Assembly: GCF_932526225.1 (NCBI RefSeq)
Contig: NC_064037.1
Span: forward strand, 8,476,203 to 8,540,202
DNA from: Nematostella vectensis
Taxonomy: Eukaryota; Cnidaria; Anthozoa; Actiniaria; Edwardsiidae
Length of the DNA stretch: 64,000 nucleotides
Direction of reading: 5' to 3'
The position numbers and the translations under genes are program-made. The stretch's first letter is position 1. Each line of letters starts with the position of its first letter. Below the pieces are notes generated by a model that saw only the letters and a list, made by a program, of their open reading frames with translations, was not told the origin of the DNA and did no database searches. Positions 21,516-37,880 of the stretch are shown piece after piece.

Positions 21516-24500
21516 TTACCGTACCTGCAGGGATAAATCGTGGTCGGTCTCGTCCACCTGGAACTCCCCCTCGCTGTTCACGTAGTTGATGAACGCTGTT
21601 TTGCTCCAGTCGTTAAAGTACCGGATGTTCGGGTTGGCGTTCTTGCCATTTAATTGCTCTTTAAAGGTAATCTTTTTGTCAATCAACCCTTTTCCATGAC
21701 TGCTCTGTAAAATCGAAGCGGGCTTTGTGAAAATCCCATTCGCCAGGTTGCCTGTCTTGACACGTGGTCGTTTCATTGGTAGCCACGAGTAAAGTTTACC
21801 CCTGCAAGTCTTTGTGTAGTTCTTCTGCGCGTGCGTATTATCCGGGGTCTTGTTGAGCTGAAGGGTGGTTGCCTTCACGCTGTATTTTGTATAAATGTCA
21901 TCTAGATAATGCTCGATTAGAGCCACTCGTTCGGTGTCCTGTAGCTCACGCTCCACCCTCTTTTGTTCACGATCAACTTCTTCCGCTAATTCTCGGTGCT
22001 TTTGACGCTTCAGTGACTCCTCTTGCTTTGTTGTGAGTTTTTCTTGCTTCTTACCCATTCCCCCAGAGCACCCAGTCTCTTCCTCAGAGCCCTTGGTCGC
22101 CTTGCCCTCGCTCTCCTTACTCGTGAGGTTACTCTCCTGTATGGCGGCCTTCTTCCAGTTGCATTGACTGGCGTGAAGCACGAGCTCTCTCTGCTCCTCC
22201 TTCAGGGTTACCCCAGGGTACGTCTTCACACACGACTGCGGCTTCTTCTCGCGCCAAAAACCCTTATGGTTTCTCTCTGAAGAGTTCTTGTTCTCATCAG
22301 CGTCAAAAACGTCTTCTTTTTCATTCACATCCGGGCTACTCTTACGCCCATATTTGGCATGGAACTTGTAATCGTGTTGCAGTATTTCTTGAGCTTGCAT
22401 GATGGACAAGCGCTTGTGGTGGGGCTTGCAGTTGGCAAGGTATCGCTGGTAGATGGCGTACATACTGATGAAAAACATAGTTTTCACGGTTCGATAAAAA
22501 AGATGCGACAGTTTTCATGGTGAGGTTACATCCAAAGTCAATGACCTAGCTGTCATGTGGAAGACAACAGTTTCACCTACTTGTCAGTTATCTTGCCCTT
22601 GTCCTTAGACCACTTGATCACCTCGCACAAGTCCTTCTCGCTTTTTCCGCCATTTCTCGTGACGTCACCAAGCTTGCGAGGTCTGTTATCTTTGGCCGAC
22701 TGAGAACAGAGTTTGCGGTACTCCGGCCAGTTATAGACCGTGTCCGGTGTTGGTGCATGAAAGTCCGGACTCTGGGATACTGACGTAGAAAACAAAAGTA
22801 TCAGACTCGGGCACTGCTTTCATAGAGTAAACTAATGTCAAGAATATCGTGGCAGGAACGTTGTTGGTATGAATTGGGCATACATGCATATATAAAAAAT
22901 ATAAGTGTAAGGGGCGCCAAATTATACTAGGTTAAAGTAAGGATGAGGAGGATGTAGTCAGAAGAACGATAATCTTTCAAAAGAAAGGCCTGTGTCCAGG
23001 GGAAAGACCAGGGGCAAGTGAAAGCTGCTGATATAATATAGAAATATGACGCAGCAGACATATACTGTTTATCTATCGTTAATACTCAAATTTGCGGATC
23101 CACTTTGTCATTTTAAAGAAATGTATTCGAGCTAAAACTCACAGAATCACCTCCTGCCATATGTTTTATATACCAACGCCTTTCTTTCAAGAAATCCTGG
23201 GACCGTCCGTTTGAATTATTTGTGAGTTATTACGGTTGTTGTTCTCAAAAAGTTAGTTGCATACAACAATCCTAAAAGGACAAAATTAGACCCTTAGGTC
23301 TTACCAACCTGGTCCAAGTCCGGTCACCTCTGACTGTCCTTTGCCCTGAGAGCCGTAATGCGCAGGCGTTTTTTGGGCAGACCGCATATGTTTCGGTGTT
23401 TTAGCGAGCCTGCGTTGCAAGGTCCCGTTCGCTCGGTCAGCCCATGCGATCGTGGATACCGTTGCTGGGCTGTGCGTTTGCCGGGTAACTGCACTCTTAT
23501 TTCTCCCGTGCGTGGGCTGTACCTTGGTTGCCTTGGTAATATGGGAAACAATGGTTGAATGTCAAGCAGAGTGGCCTACTCTCTCTGTGAGGGGTGGGAC
23601 GGGGAGGGGGGAAGGGGATATACATCATTACAGAGACTCCAGATAACGCCTAGCCTCTGACGCCAGACCTCAATTACTCGAACCCTCTATAAATCAAGGG
23701 CTATTTCTCGAACCCTTGGTAACGCGAACATAAATCTATTTCGAATTAATTTTGTTTTCCTTCAAGCGCTCCTCTATACATCGTAGCCTCCAATAACTCA
23801 AACATCTAAAGCGAATTGGATCTTTTATAAAAATACAGCCTACTTGTTTTGTTATTCTGTTCTTCTTTGATATTTACCAAAAAGAGCAAATACTGTCAAT
23901 CATTCTTCTTTGATCCCTCTTAACACGACTAATTCGCTTTCCCTTGGAGGGTTTTAGTTATTGAGTCAAATGTGTGTTTAATGTACCGTTTTGCTGTGTT
24001 CCGGGCTCTCCACCGGTCCATTGTCTTCTTTCTGTTTTTCTTCAGTCTCTTCATTCTCTACGATGTCTGGCGAACTGCAACCTACGGGCTTTCCCCACCT
24101 GACATACAAAGAATATGACATATAAAGAAAGAATGCAATGGAACAATTAGTTAGTCAAAACAAGGCCATTAGAGAAGAATTGACTATATGAGGCTTTCTG
24201 AAAACAACAGTTTTTTTACTAAATCGCTTCTGTATGTTGTATTGTTTTAGATACACCGCCTAAATATTATTTTCTAAAGATTGCAAACTAAATCATCTCT
24301 ATCCATTTTGTGTAGTTTTACATCCCACCCTTTCTATCTAATATAAACGTTTAACTGACTGTCGCCGTCTGACACTCTTGACCTTCACCTTGGGGATGAG
24401 GTCACGTGTTTCCCGTGCACTTCACTCTCCTCGGTGATGGTGGTATTCTGTCCCGTAGCGGTAGACTGCTTGAGACGTGGTTGCGTGGACTGGGGTCTAC

Positions 24501-25387
24501 CATGGGCGGGCACGCTCGAGCTGCGGTGATGATGGCGCTCTTGAGCCGTTAATCGGGGCTCAGTGCGGTCAGCGGAGCATGACCTGCTTCTGGAGCATGC
24601 GCTTGTTCTTCTCTGCTGCGGACCGACCTGACACATTTTTAGGCCTCTAATCTGTAGGATCTGGAGAGGAAAGTTGTGTTAATCTTTGTTTTTTTGTTTC
24701 TCAAATTTTTGACACATTGCTGTCTCCATTATTGGGTGAATTTGAATGATAATTTACGTGCGCGCGAAAAACATAAAAAGGCGGGAAAGAAAGTTTCTAT
24801 ACACCTATTTCAATTTGCCAGTGCAAAATGGCAAATGGCAGTTCTAAGAACAATCACTGCTTATGGGTATAATTATTTGTAAGAATAAAGATAATACGTA
24901 ATATAATCGCAGAAATTATCCACATTTTCCTACATTTAGTAGAAATTTGACGAGTTCCATGGTATTTTTTGATAGCAGAACTGCCATTTGAATATTGTCA
25001 TTTGCCATTTGCACTGACAACATATTTTGAAGTAGGTGTATTCAATAAACGTGAAAGCGTTGATAGGCGCAATCACAGCAAAGTGTTGTATTATAGGGAA
25101 AAAACCTTGTAGAGTGGCGCGACTGATTGTCATCCCAGAGTAACAAACTGTTCAATGCATTTTCACTTCAATTTCTGTTTCAAAGACATAAAATAAAAAG
25201 ACTAGACAGAAATCTCAATGTAATAGCTGTTGAATCTCTCTCGAGGCGTATTAAAAGTTAGTCAGTCGGCAACAGTTAGCAGGAACTTTAAAAGGAGATG
25301 AGGAAGGTGCAGCAAGCGAGTACCCACAAGAGAGAGGAATGCTGATAACTTACATCCAGTGGGCTGCTCTGCTCGCATCTCGTCGTC
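21516..25387 (-). CDS. Gene X: unrecognised multi-exon gene, N-terminus incomplete
   Basis: Six - strand exons join in consistent phase: 25354-25387 (34 bp), 24389-24651, 23987-24098, 23309-23531, 22581-22779 and 21516-22464. Splice sites are GT/AG (for example AAG|GTGAAG at 24389, ACAA|GTAGGT at 22581, TTTTTCATCAG before 22464). From 24651 to the TAA the sum is 1746 bp, exactly 582 codons. The protein is basic and low in hydrophobic runs: an Arg/Ser-rich start (SACSRSRSCSADR), an acidic stretch (DIVENEETEEKQKED), a WPEYRKLCSQSAKDN segment, then a probable coiled coil (KKQEKLTTKQEESLKRQKHR) and a C-terminus ending DHDLSLQVR. I recognise no domain. A last intron at CAG|GTACGG (21525) is possible instead of the stop. 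The start exon was not found. Its exon 22581-22779 contains the array breakpoint. Confidence 0.65.
24795..25045. mobile_element. Imperfect inverted-repeat element
   Basis: The left arm (tacacctatttcaatttgcc, then gtgcaaaatggcaaatggca) is matched in reverse complement by a right arm ending gaagtaggtgtattcaataa. The arms of about 55-70 bp flank about 120 bp of A/T-rich DNA. It lies in an intron of gene X. The structure suggests a degenerate MITE; target duplication was not resolved. Confidence 0.45.
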
Positions 25388-25429
25388 CTGTGAGAAAGAT
25401 CACATTTATTTACAGAATTTAGATTTGAG

Positions 25430-25700
25430 TTGATATGGTCATTACTACATATCGCATCAAATAATGTGAAATATAGATCTAGAATTTTATACGGTCATTA
25501 TACTGCATATCGAATCATATTTTGAATTCGAGTTTATATGTGTAGCATGGGTTCACTGTGTGCTTACATATCCCCGGTGCACGAGGGGCCCACGAGGGAT
25601 CACGAGTTGTATTGGTCGCCATCTTGAAATAAAGTGTGTTATTGTTTTGACAACAAGGCACGTCATTACAATACGGTCATTTCTGCATATTGAAACTAAG
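25430..25700. repeat. Degenerate short repeat around (t/a)cggtcatt...gcatatcg
   Basis: Three related blocks are visible: atggtcattactacatatcg (about 25435), acggtcattatactgcatat (about 25490) and acggtcatttctgcatattg (about 25672), each followed by an aa(t/c)-rich stretch ending in gagtt(t/g)a(t/c)atg. No gene is seen in 25400-26400 apart from repeats. Confidence 0.4.
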
Positions 25701-25774
25701 CATGCGAAATGTGAATTTGAGTTTACATGGGCATCACCGCGTGATGAATCAAATCATGTACTAGGGCACTCCTT

Positions 25775-26050
25775 TTCTTAAAAGAATTCTGGCTTTTTTC
25801 GTAAGCGCTAAAAAAAATTCTTTTTGTTGCTATTATTTTGCCACTAAAAGATTGAGTGCGCGCTAGTTTGCCATCCGAACAGTCAGGTGATCTCTTAGCG
25901 CAAGTCCCTTATTTCAATACTTGTCCTAAGAGATCACGTGACTTTTTGGATGGCAAACTATCGCGCGCTCAGGCTTTTAGCAGCAAAATAAAAACAACAA
26001 AAAGCTTAAAACTTATTTCGCGCTTACGAATAAAGCCAGAAAGTTTTTTT
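25775..26050. mobile_element. Fold-back pair of family 1 dispersed elements
   Basis: Two half elements meet head to head at about 25915. The left half ends ggtgatctcttagcgcaagt and the right half begins ttgtcctaagagatcacgtg. Both contain the gcgcgc...tttgcca and attttgccac(t)aaaag blocks seen in the other copies, in opposite orientation. This forms a long imperfect hairpin. Confidence 0.55.
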
Positions 26051-26296
26051 CCCGATAACTTGAATCTCGAGAGAAATGGAGAAATGGATTTAAGTTATCG
26101 GGAGTTCGATATATCGAGGGAAAGCATACTTAGAAGGAACCAGAAATCACTTTGTGTTAACTGGAGGTTCGAGTTACCGAGGGTAATAACTGCACAAGTG
26201 ACTATGATATATCTGTGCTTACTCTTCTCTCTTCACTCGTTCCATGTTGTCATTAACCTCTCCTTGCTCCTGCCTCGTGGAGTTATCCTCGTTGTT

Positions 26297-26372
26297 GGCG
26301 TGACTCTGCTTGGCGTGACTCTGCTTGGCGTGACTCTGCTTGTCGTGACTCTGCTTGTCGTGACTCTGCTTG
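26297..26372. repeat. Five tandem copies of a 15 bp unit
   Basis: The unit tggcgtgactctgct / tgtcgtgactctgct is repeated five times without indels. It yields a Leu/Val-rich open frame, which is a by-product of the repeat. Confidence 0.85.
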
Positions 26373-26439
26373 TGGCCGTTATGCTTTATGCTGACCTAAA
26401 ATGTGTTAATACCCGCAGTTAACATGGGAGTTTCAGGCG

Positions 26440-26770
26440 CGTACCCAGGATTGCCTGGGGTGGGAGGGGTGAGCAATCAAATGTACAATAGGAAAGAGCC
26501 TTGCATTTGAAGAGGCGCGTACCCAGGATTGCCTGGGGGGGGGGGGGGGGGGGGTGCGCAATCATAGGTATCATAGGAAAGAGCCTTGCATTTGAAGAGG
26601 CGCGTACCCAGGATTGTCTGGGGGGGGGGGGGGGGGGGGAGCGGGTGCGCAATCATAGGTATCATAGGAAAGAGCCTTGCATTTGAAGAGGCGCGTACCC
26701 AGGATTGTCTGGGGGGGGGGGGGGGGTGCGCAATCATAGGTATCATAGGAAAGAGCCTTGCATTTGAAGA
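26440..26770. repeat. About 85-95 bp tandem repeat with long poly-G tracts
   Basis: Four copies of aggcgcgtacccaggattg followed by a G run (up to about 19 G) and tgcgcaatcataggtatcat aggaaagagccttgcatttg. The G-run length varies between copies. The opposing open frames here (Pro-rich on -, Gly-rich on +) come from the G tracts and are not genes. Confidence 0.85.
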
Positions 26771-26957
26771 TTCCTTAGGGGTGCGTTTCCTGCGCTCCCT
26801 CTGTGTACGCTCCTCAGGTTTAGCAAGGGCGACGAGAAAGAGGACGACGACGATAGAAACAATAGAAATCCAGCACGTGGAGAAAATCCAATCGAGGAAG
26901 GGGACGCTTGCACTGCAAACACTATCTGTGTTCTCTAAAGTAGAGAAAAGGTTCTAG

Positions 26958-27776
26958 TCTTTTTTTAGTCTTTTTTTGGAAGCATGAACTCTAGTCATCT
27001 TAACGGAAACTAGCTTTAAATAATTCTTAAAAGAATTGAGCGCTTAGCCTGAAGGTACTTTTTTCGGTCGCATCTTCCAGGCTGTCGCCCAGTCATCCCT
27101 GATAAAACTCTTTAATATCTTAACATAGAAGACGCCTGGTTTTTTTTTGTTTAAAGGGGTTACGTCTAGCTTATTTCTTTGGCCATTCGATAATCCGTCA
27201 TTAAGAAAGACGAAAGACAGCCTGGATGATTTTTAAAATAAATTTTTAGTCCTTTTTGGTTTCGCCCGCTATCCTGAAATGACCAAGGTTTTCTGCGCAA
27301 TCGATAACCTGCCCTTTTAATAAAGCAGCAAAAAGTGTACCTTGATGACGGCATCTGTCGACTGGTTATCTACATTCATTTTTCTGTGTTGCCACGCAAC
27401 GTGTTTGTCTCTCCTGCAACAAGCCAAAGTAAAAGTGATCGCCTAAGTGAGTCCTATCCTAACTGTACCCCTACAATGCCTCAATCATTTTACAGATGAT
27501 GGAATTTTAGAGCGAACACAAAGAATTTTGTTTATAACCGTCTATTTATTTAAAAACTGTCTATTTTATAGGAACAAGGTTGCATTTGTATTTGGTACGA
27601 CTACTGTTTACGATATATGGATATGTGGAACGAGGGGTAAGAAAAACAATACTACAAATCACACAAATGCTGTGATGTAGTCTCCTGGGCAACCTTTCTT
27701 GGATGCTTCCGAATGACTGCGCAAGAGACTAGCTGCGATGTAGAAAGCCAACAATATCAGGCATCACAGCAGAAGA
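26958..27776. other. Intergenic between gene X side repeats and the kinase 3' end
   Basis: A/T-rich sequence. I see no coding exon, RNA gene or clear repeat here. It contains the likely 3' UTR of the - strand kinase, whose coding sequence ends at 27777. Confidence 0.4.
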
Positions 27777-34957
<7,181 letters not shown>

Positions 34958-35180
34958 GGCCGTTGATTTGTTTACTAAATAAAAATCCTAGTGAATATTT
35001 TGTAAACAGTGCAGACCCCGCGGCATTTGCAATTTACGAGTGGCATGTGTGATCAATTTATTTCGGCCAATCAGAACAAGGCATTGTGGCCGCACGCGAC
35101 CCGCTATTGTTCGTCATTGTTTGGCTAAGTCAACGCGCGCGCTCTGATTGGATAACGAACACTAGCGCACGCTCTGACGC
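34958..35180 (-). promoter_or_regulatory. Candidate kinase promoter region with CCAAT boxes
   Basis: Immediately upstream of the kinase ATG (- strand) are a ccaatcag at about 35068 and its reverse form gattgg at about 35144, with CpG-rich surroundings (gcgcgcgctc). CCAAT boxes in either orientation are common in animal promoters. No TATA box is evident. The assignment rests on position and motif only. Confidence 0.35.
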
Positions 35181-36583
35181 GTGCCACTAAACCGCTCTAC
35201 CACTTGAGTCACCAGAAGCCAATATCACCCTAATGCAGAATGCGATTGTTGTATTCTTCCTTTTCGCAAATAACTCAACCACGAGATTTTTTAAGCGTTC
35301 CGAAAATAGTAATGCAATAAAGCAAATAATTGTACTTTTCACACTTTTGAAATGAGCACGCGGATCGCGTTATGCCGTGTTCGCGGGTTTATTTTTCGCC
35401 GCGTGGGTCGAGTTTTTGTAAAGAAGCGCACGCATGTAGTACACGGTTTAGTTTTGGACCAAAACAAACATTTCTATCCAGGTCAACGATTAAACTCCAG
35501 TGCTTGAATACTTTCGAAATTCTAGCGCATAAAATATTTATATCTGGAGTGAATAACGCAATTATTATAAGTTTAATTTTGAATTGCAAGCTTGCTCGAC
35601 CAAATCAGACCACAACCAATTCTAGGTGACATCTGAAATTTACTCTTGCCAAACCGCGAGTCAAGTGAGCCCACCACCAACGAGCCAAGACATTTGTTGC
35701 CAATACTTGATCACAAGTTTGTCTAAATGAAATAAGTGAAAATTAACGATAAATAGACGGCCCAGGTTGCATCCACCGTAACCCCACCCTATGATACGCC
35801 GAGCGCTCAACAGCCGCCAGCAACAGATGGCTTGCACTGCGCGCTGATTTACTGTCCCTACGACGTGCAAACCCCTCGCCGGTTCCACGTCAAAAGAACC
35901 ACACGTTTCTTACTGTAGGTGCGAACAAGTACGAGCAGGGTACCCGTTTTCCCGTTCTTTCGGGTGATAAAAAATTCAGGATGTTCAGTGGGGCGAAACG
36001 TGCCGCTCTAAAAACACGATGTTTGCAAGCCGCGCGCGCTAACTCGGGAATTTCACAGGCGCGAGGTTTCGAAACAGATCGTATGTAGGCCCTTGGATTA
36101 TGCTAAATGCCATGTAACATGCAGTAGCACGTCGAAGCGTTCAAACAATAAATGACTTTTGCCACTCAGTCGAACATGTCACAACACACAAACTCAATTT
36201 TCATAATAATATAATTCTGTCGATCTTCGCTCGTATGTATTTTACAAATACTGTCTCTCGTTGCGGAGGAAACTCAATTTGTGCGAATACGGAAGAATTG
36301 ACATTTCAATTATTATAGTAATGTCTTTTTACTATAAGAGTAATAAAACATCTCTAAAACGAGAATACGCTAGATACATATACAAAGCGTACACTTTAGA
36401 ACGAGAAAAAATATTCACATGTGGAAGTCTTTAGAAAATTGTCTGGGACTGGCGGGAAGAAACCACCTTACGACTGTGTTATAGAAAAGAATTCGCTCTA
36501 TTTAAAACGAGAGCCTTGGTCAGCCAGGCTGACCGTATCGAAAGAAAGCTACAAAATAATATTAAAAGTAACTAAAAAATGGA
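35181..36583. other. Intergenic between kinase and SoxC
   Basis: No coding exon or RNA gene recognised. The right part should include the SoxC 3' UTR (- strand). It is A/T-rich with scattered CpG-rich patches near 35360-35420 and 35990-36060. Confidence 0.4.
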
Positions 36584-37504
36584 CTAAAGTTGATCTAGGC
36601 TGTTTTCAAGCCACTGGCCTTGTATAAGTTCGGAGACCTCCGGTGGCGTGTAGAGATCGGGGAAGTCGAACTGGCCACCATTAGCGCCGTCAAGTCCAAA
36701 CAGCGGCGACACAGGAAGACTGTTCAGATTTAGAGTAGAGAGTTCAAGATTTGGCCAGCCGCTTGGTATTTGGTGGTTGTTATGCGCGGCTTGTTGGTGA
36801 TTAGAATTTATCCCTTGCGCATTTTGTTCGGTCTTGAAAGCTTGGTCGAAATCTTCGTACAGTGAAAGCTGGTCGATGGGCTCCTCCGGGGTGACTCCGA
36901 TAGAGTCGGGGACGTTTGGTGGAGGGGTGATAGGTCCTAGGTCCCGTCTTTGCTTCTTGTAAGTAGGTTCGCTCATCGAGTTAAACTTCTTCGCAGAACT
37001 CGACCCGTAATAACTACCCATTTGTGCACCGGGTAACGCTTCACGCTTGGTTCCAAGCGCAGTTACCGTTAAGTTCTTACGCGAGCTCTGCTCAGAGGCC
37101 GCAGGTTTTGCGTCCCCGGGCTTTGCCTTGGCGGGCTGCTTTTTCTTGCGCGGTCTGTATTTGTAGTCAGGATATGCCTGCATGTGACGAATGCGCAATC
37201 TCTCCGACTCCTCTACAAACGGGCGCTTCTCAGACTCGGAAAGCAGTTTCCACCGCTTGCCAAGTCGTTTGCTGATCTCTGCGTTGTGCATGTCCGGATG
37301 CTCCTCTGCCATTTTTCTGCGCTCTATCTGGCTCCAGACCATGAATGCATTCATGGGGCGCTTAACGTGCTGCATGTCCGATTTTTTCTTGCTCTCATGC
37401 GTGGCTTGTGTGGCGTCTACCTGGTCGTCCATCCCGCCTGACAGAGAATGTGGAGGACTTGGCGAAGCGCGAAACTCGCTGTTCTGTAGCACCATCATCA
37501 TCAC
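36584..37504 (-). CDS. SoxC: SoxC transcription factor (Sox4/11 type), single exon
   Basis: 306 residues without an intron. An HMG box spans about 47-120: [20 protein letters not shown], then [16 protein letters not shown], ending [12 protein letters not shown]. The [13 protein letters not shown] and [12 protein letters not shown] segments and lengths match group C Sox proteins. The extreme C-terminus ([20 protein letters not shown]) matches the conserved terminal transactivation motif of Sox4/Sox11, which separates it from SoxB, E and F. Between them is a basic, Lys-rich stretch and a Pro/Asn/Gln-rich linker. Four Met codons in a row open the frame (37493-37504); any could initiate. SoxC proteins are HMG-box regulators of neural and progenitor gene expression in animals (family knowledge). 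No coding-frame defects are seen. Confidence 0.95.
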   Translation of the reverse strand: MMMMVLQNSEFRASPSPPHSLSGGMDDQVDATQATHESKKKSDMQHVKRPMNAFMVWSQIERRKMAEEHPDMHNAEISKRLGKRWKLLSESEKRPFVEESERLRIRHMQAYPDYKYRPRKKKQPAKAKPGDAKPAASEQSSRKNLTVTALGTKREALPGAQMGSYYGSSSAKKFNSMSEPTYKKQRRDLGPITPPPNVPDSIGVTPEEPIDQLSLYEDFDQAFKTEQNAQGINSNHQQAAHNNHQIPSGWPNLELSTLNLNSLPVSPLFGLDGANGGQFDFPDLYTPPEVSELIQGQWLENSLDQL

Positions 37505-37880
37505 TAGAAACTAATTCAAAATGCAGTCTCAAATGAATGTAAATCCTCGGGGAGTTGTAATTGTGATCGTGTGACACTTTAGTCGCGTTGTTCCACTTGA
37601 CGGCAGCTAAAAAACAAAATCGCTGGGTTCGTACGTTTGATCAGCTGACCGCGAGAGACCCTTTGTGGATGCGAGCGGTCTCGGAATGAACATTCGCTGC
37701 TCTAGCCCTGAGGTAAAGACGATTTCATAAATCAACCTCCGACTCTGCGATGGCTTATTTCTGACGCCGACTGACACGTCATTAGAGCCGACACGAAACC
37801 GACCAATCACAGGCCGCGGGACCCGCATCAAACCCCACCTCTCATGACCTACGCCGACCGTGATTGGCCCACACGTACAA
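37505..37880 (-). promoter_or_regulatory. Candidate SoxC 5' UTR and promoter
   Basis: Upstream of the SoxC ATG are gaccaatcac (37802) and gtgattggccc (37860), CCAAT-type boxes in opposite orientation about 300-360 bp from the start codon, in a CpG-richer stretch. No transcription start can be set from sequence. Confidence 0.35.

Larger units (their letters stand above)
1..22691 (+). repeat. Direct tandem array of 8.6-9.0 kb units (A partial, B, C)
   Basis: Sequence 1-5054 recurs at an offset of 8628 (for example the Met at 5 recurs at 8633) and again in a third copy. Unit B is 5055-13683 (8629 bp) and unit C is 13684-22691 (about 9008 bp). The joint is visible: at 5054 and 13683 the string gaggtctgttatct is followed by sacsin-like coding sequence, while at 22691 it continues into exon sequence of gene X. 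The unit therefore joins the 3' part of a + strand sacsin-like gene to the 3' part of a convergent - strand gene. Units A and B are nearly identical over about 4.2 kb; C differs by roughly 1-2 percent, plus indels. The main length difference is a 343 bp segment (22116-22458) present only in C. Confidence 0.93.

Noticed and set aside
26419-26957. Pro-rich (-) and Gly-rich (+) open frames
   Set aside because: Generated by poly-G tandem repeats; frame depends on G-run length.
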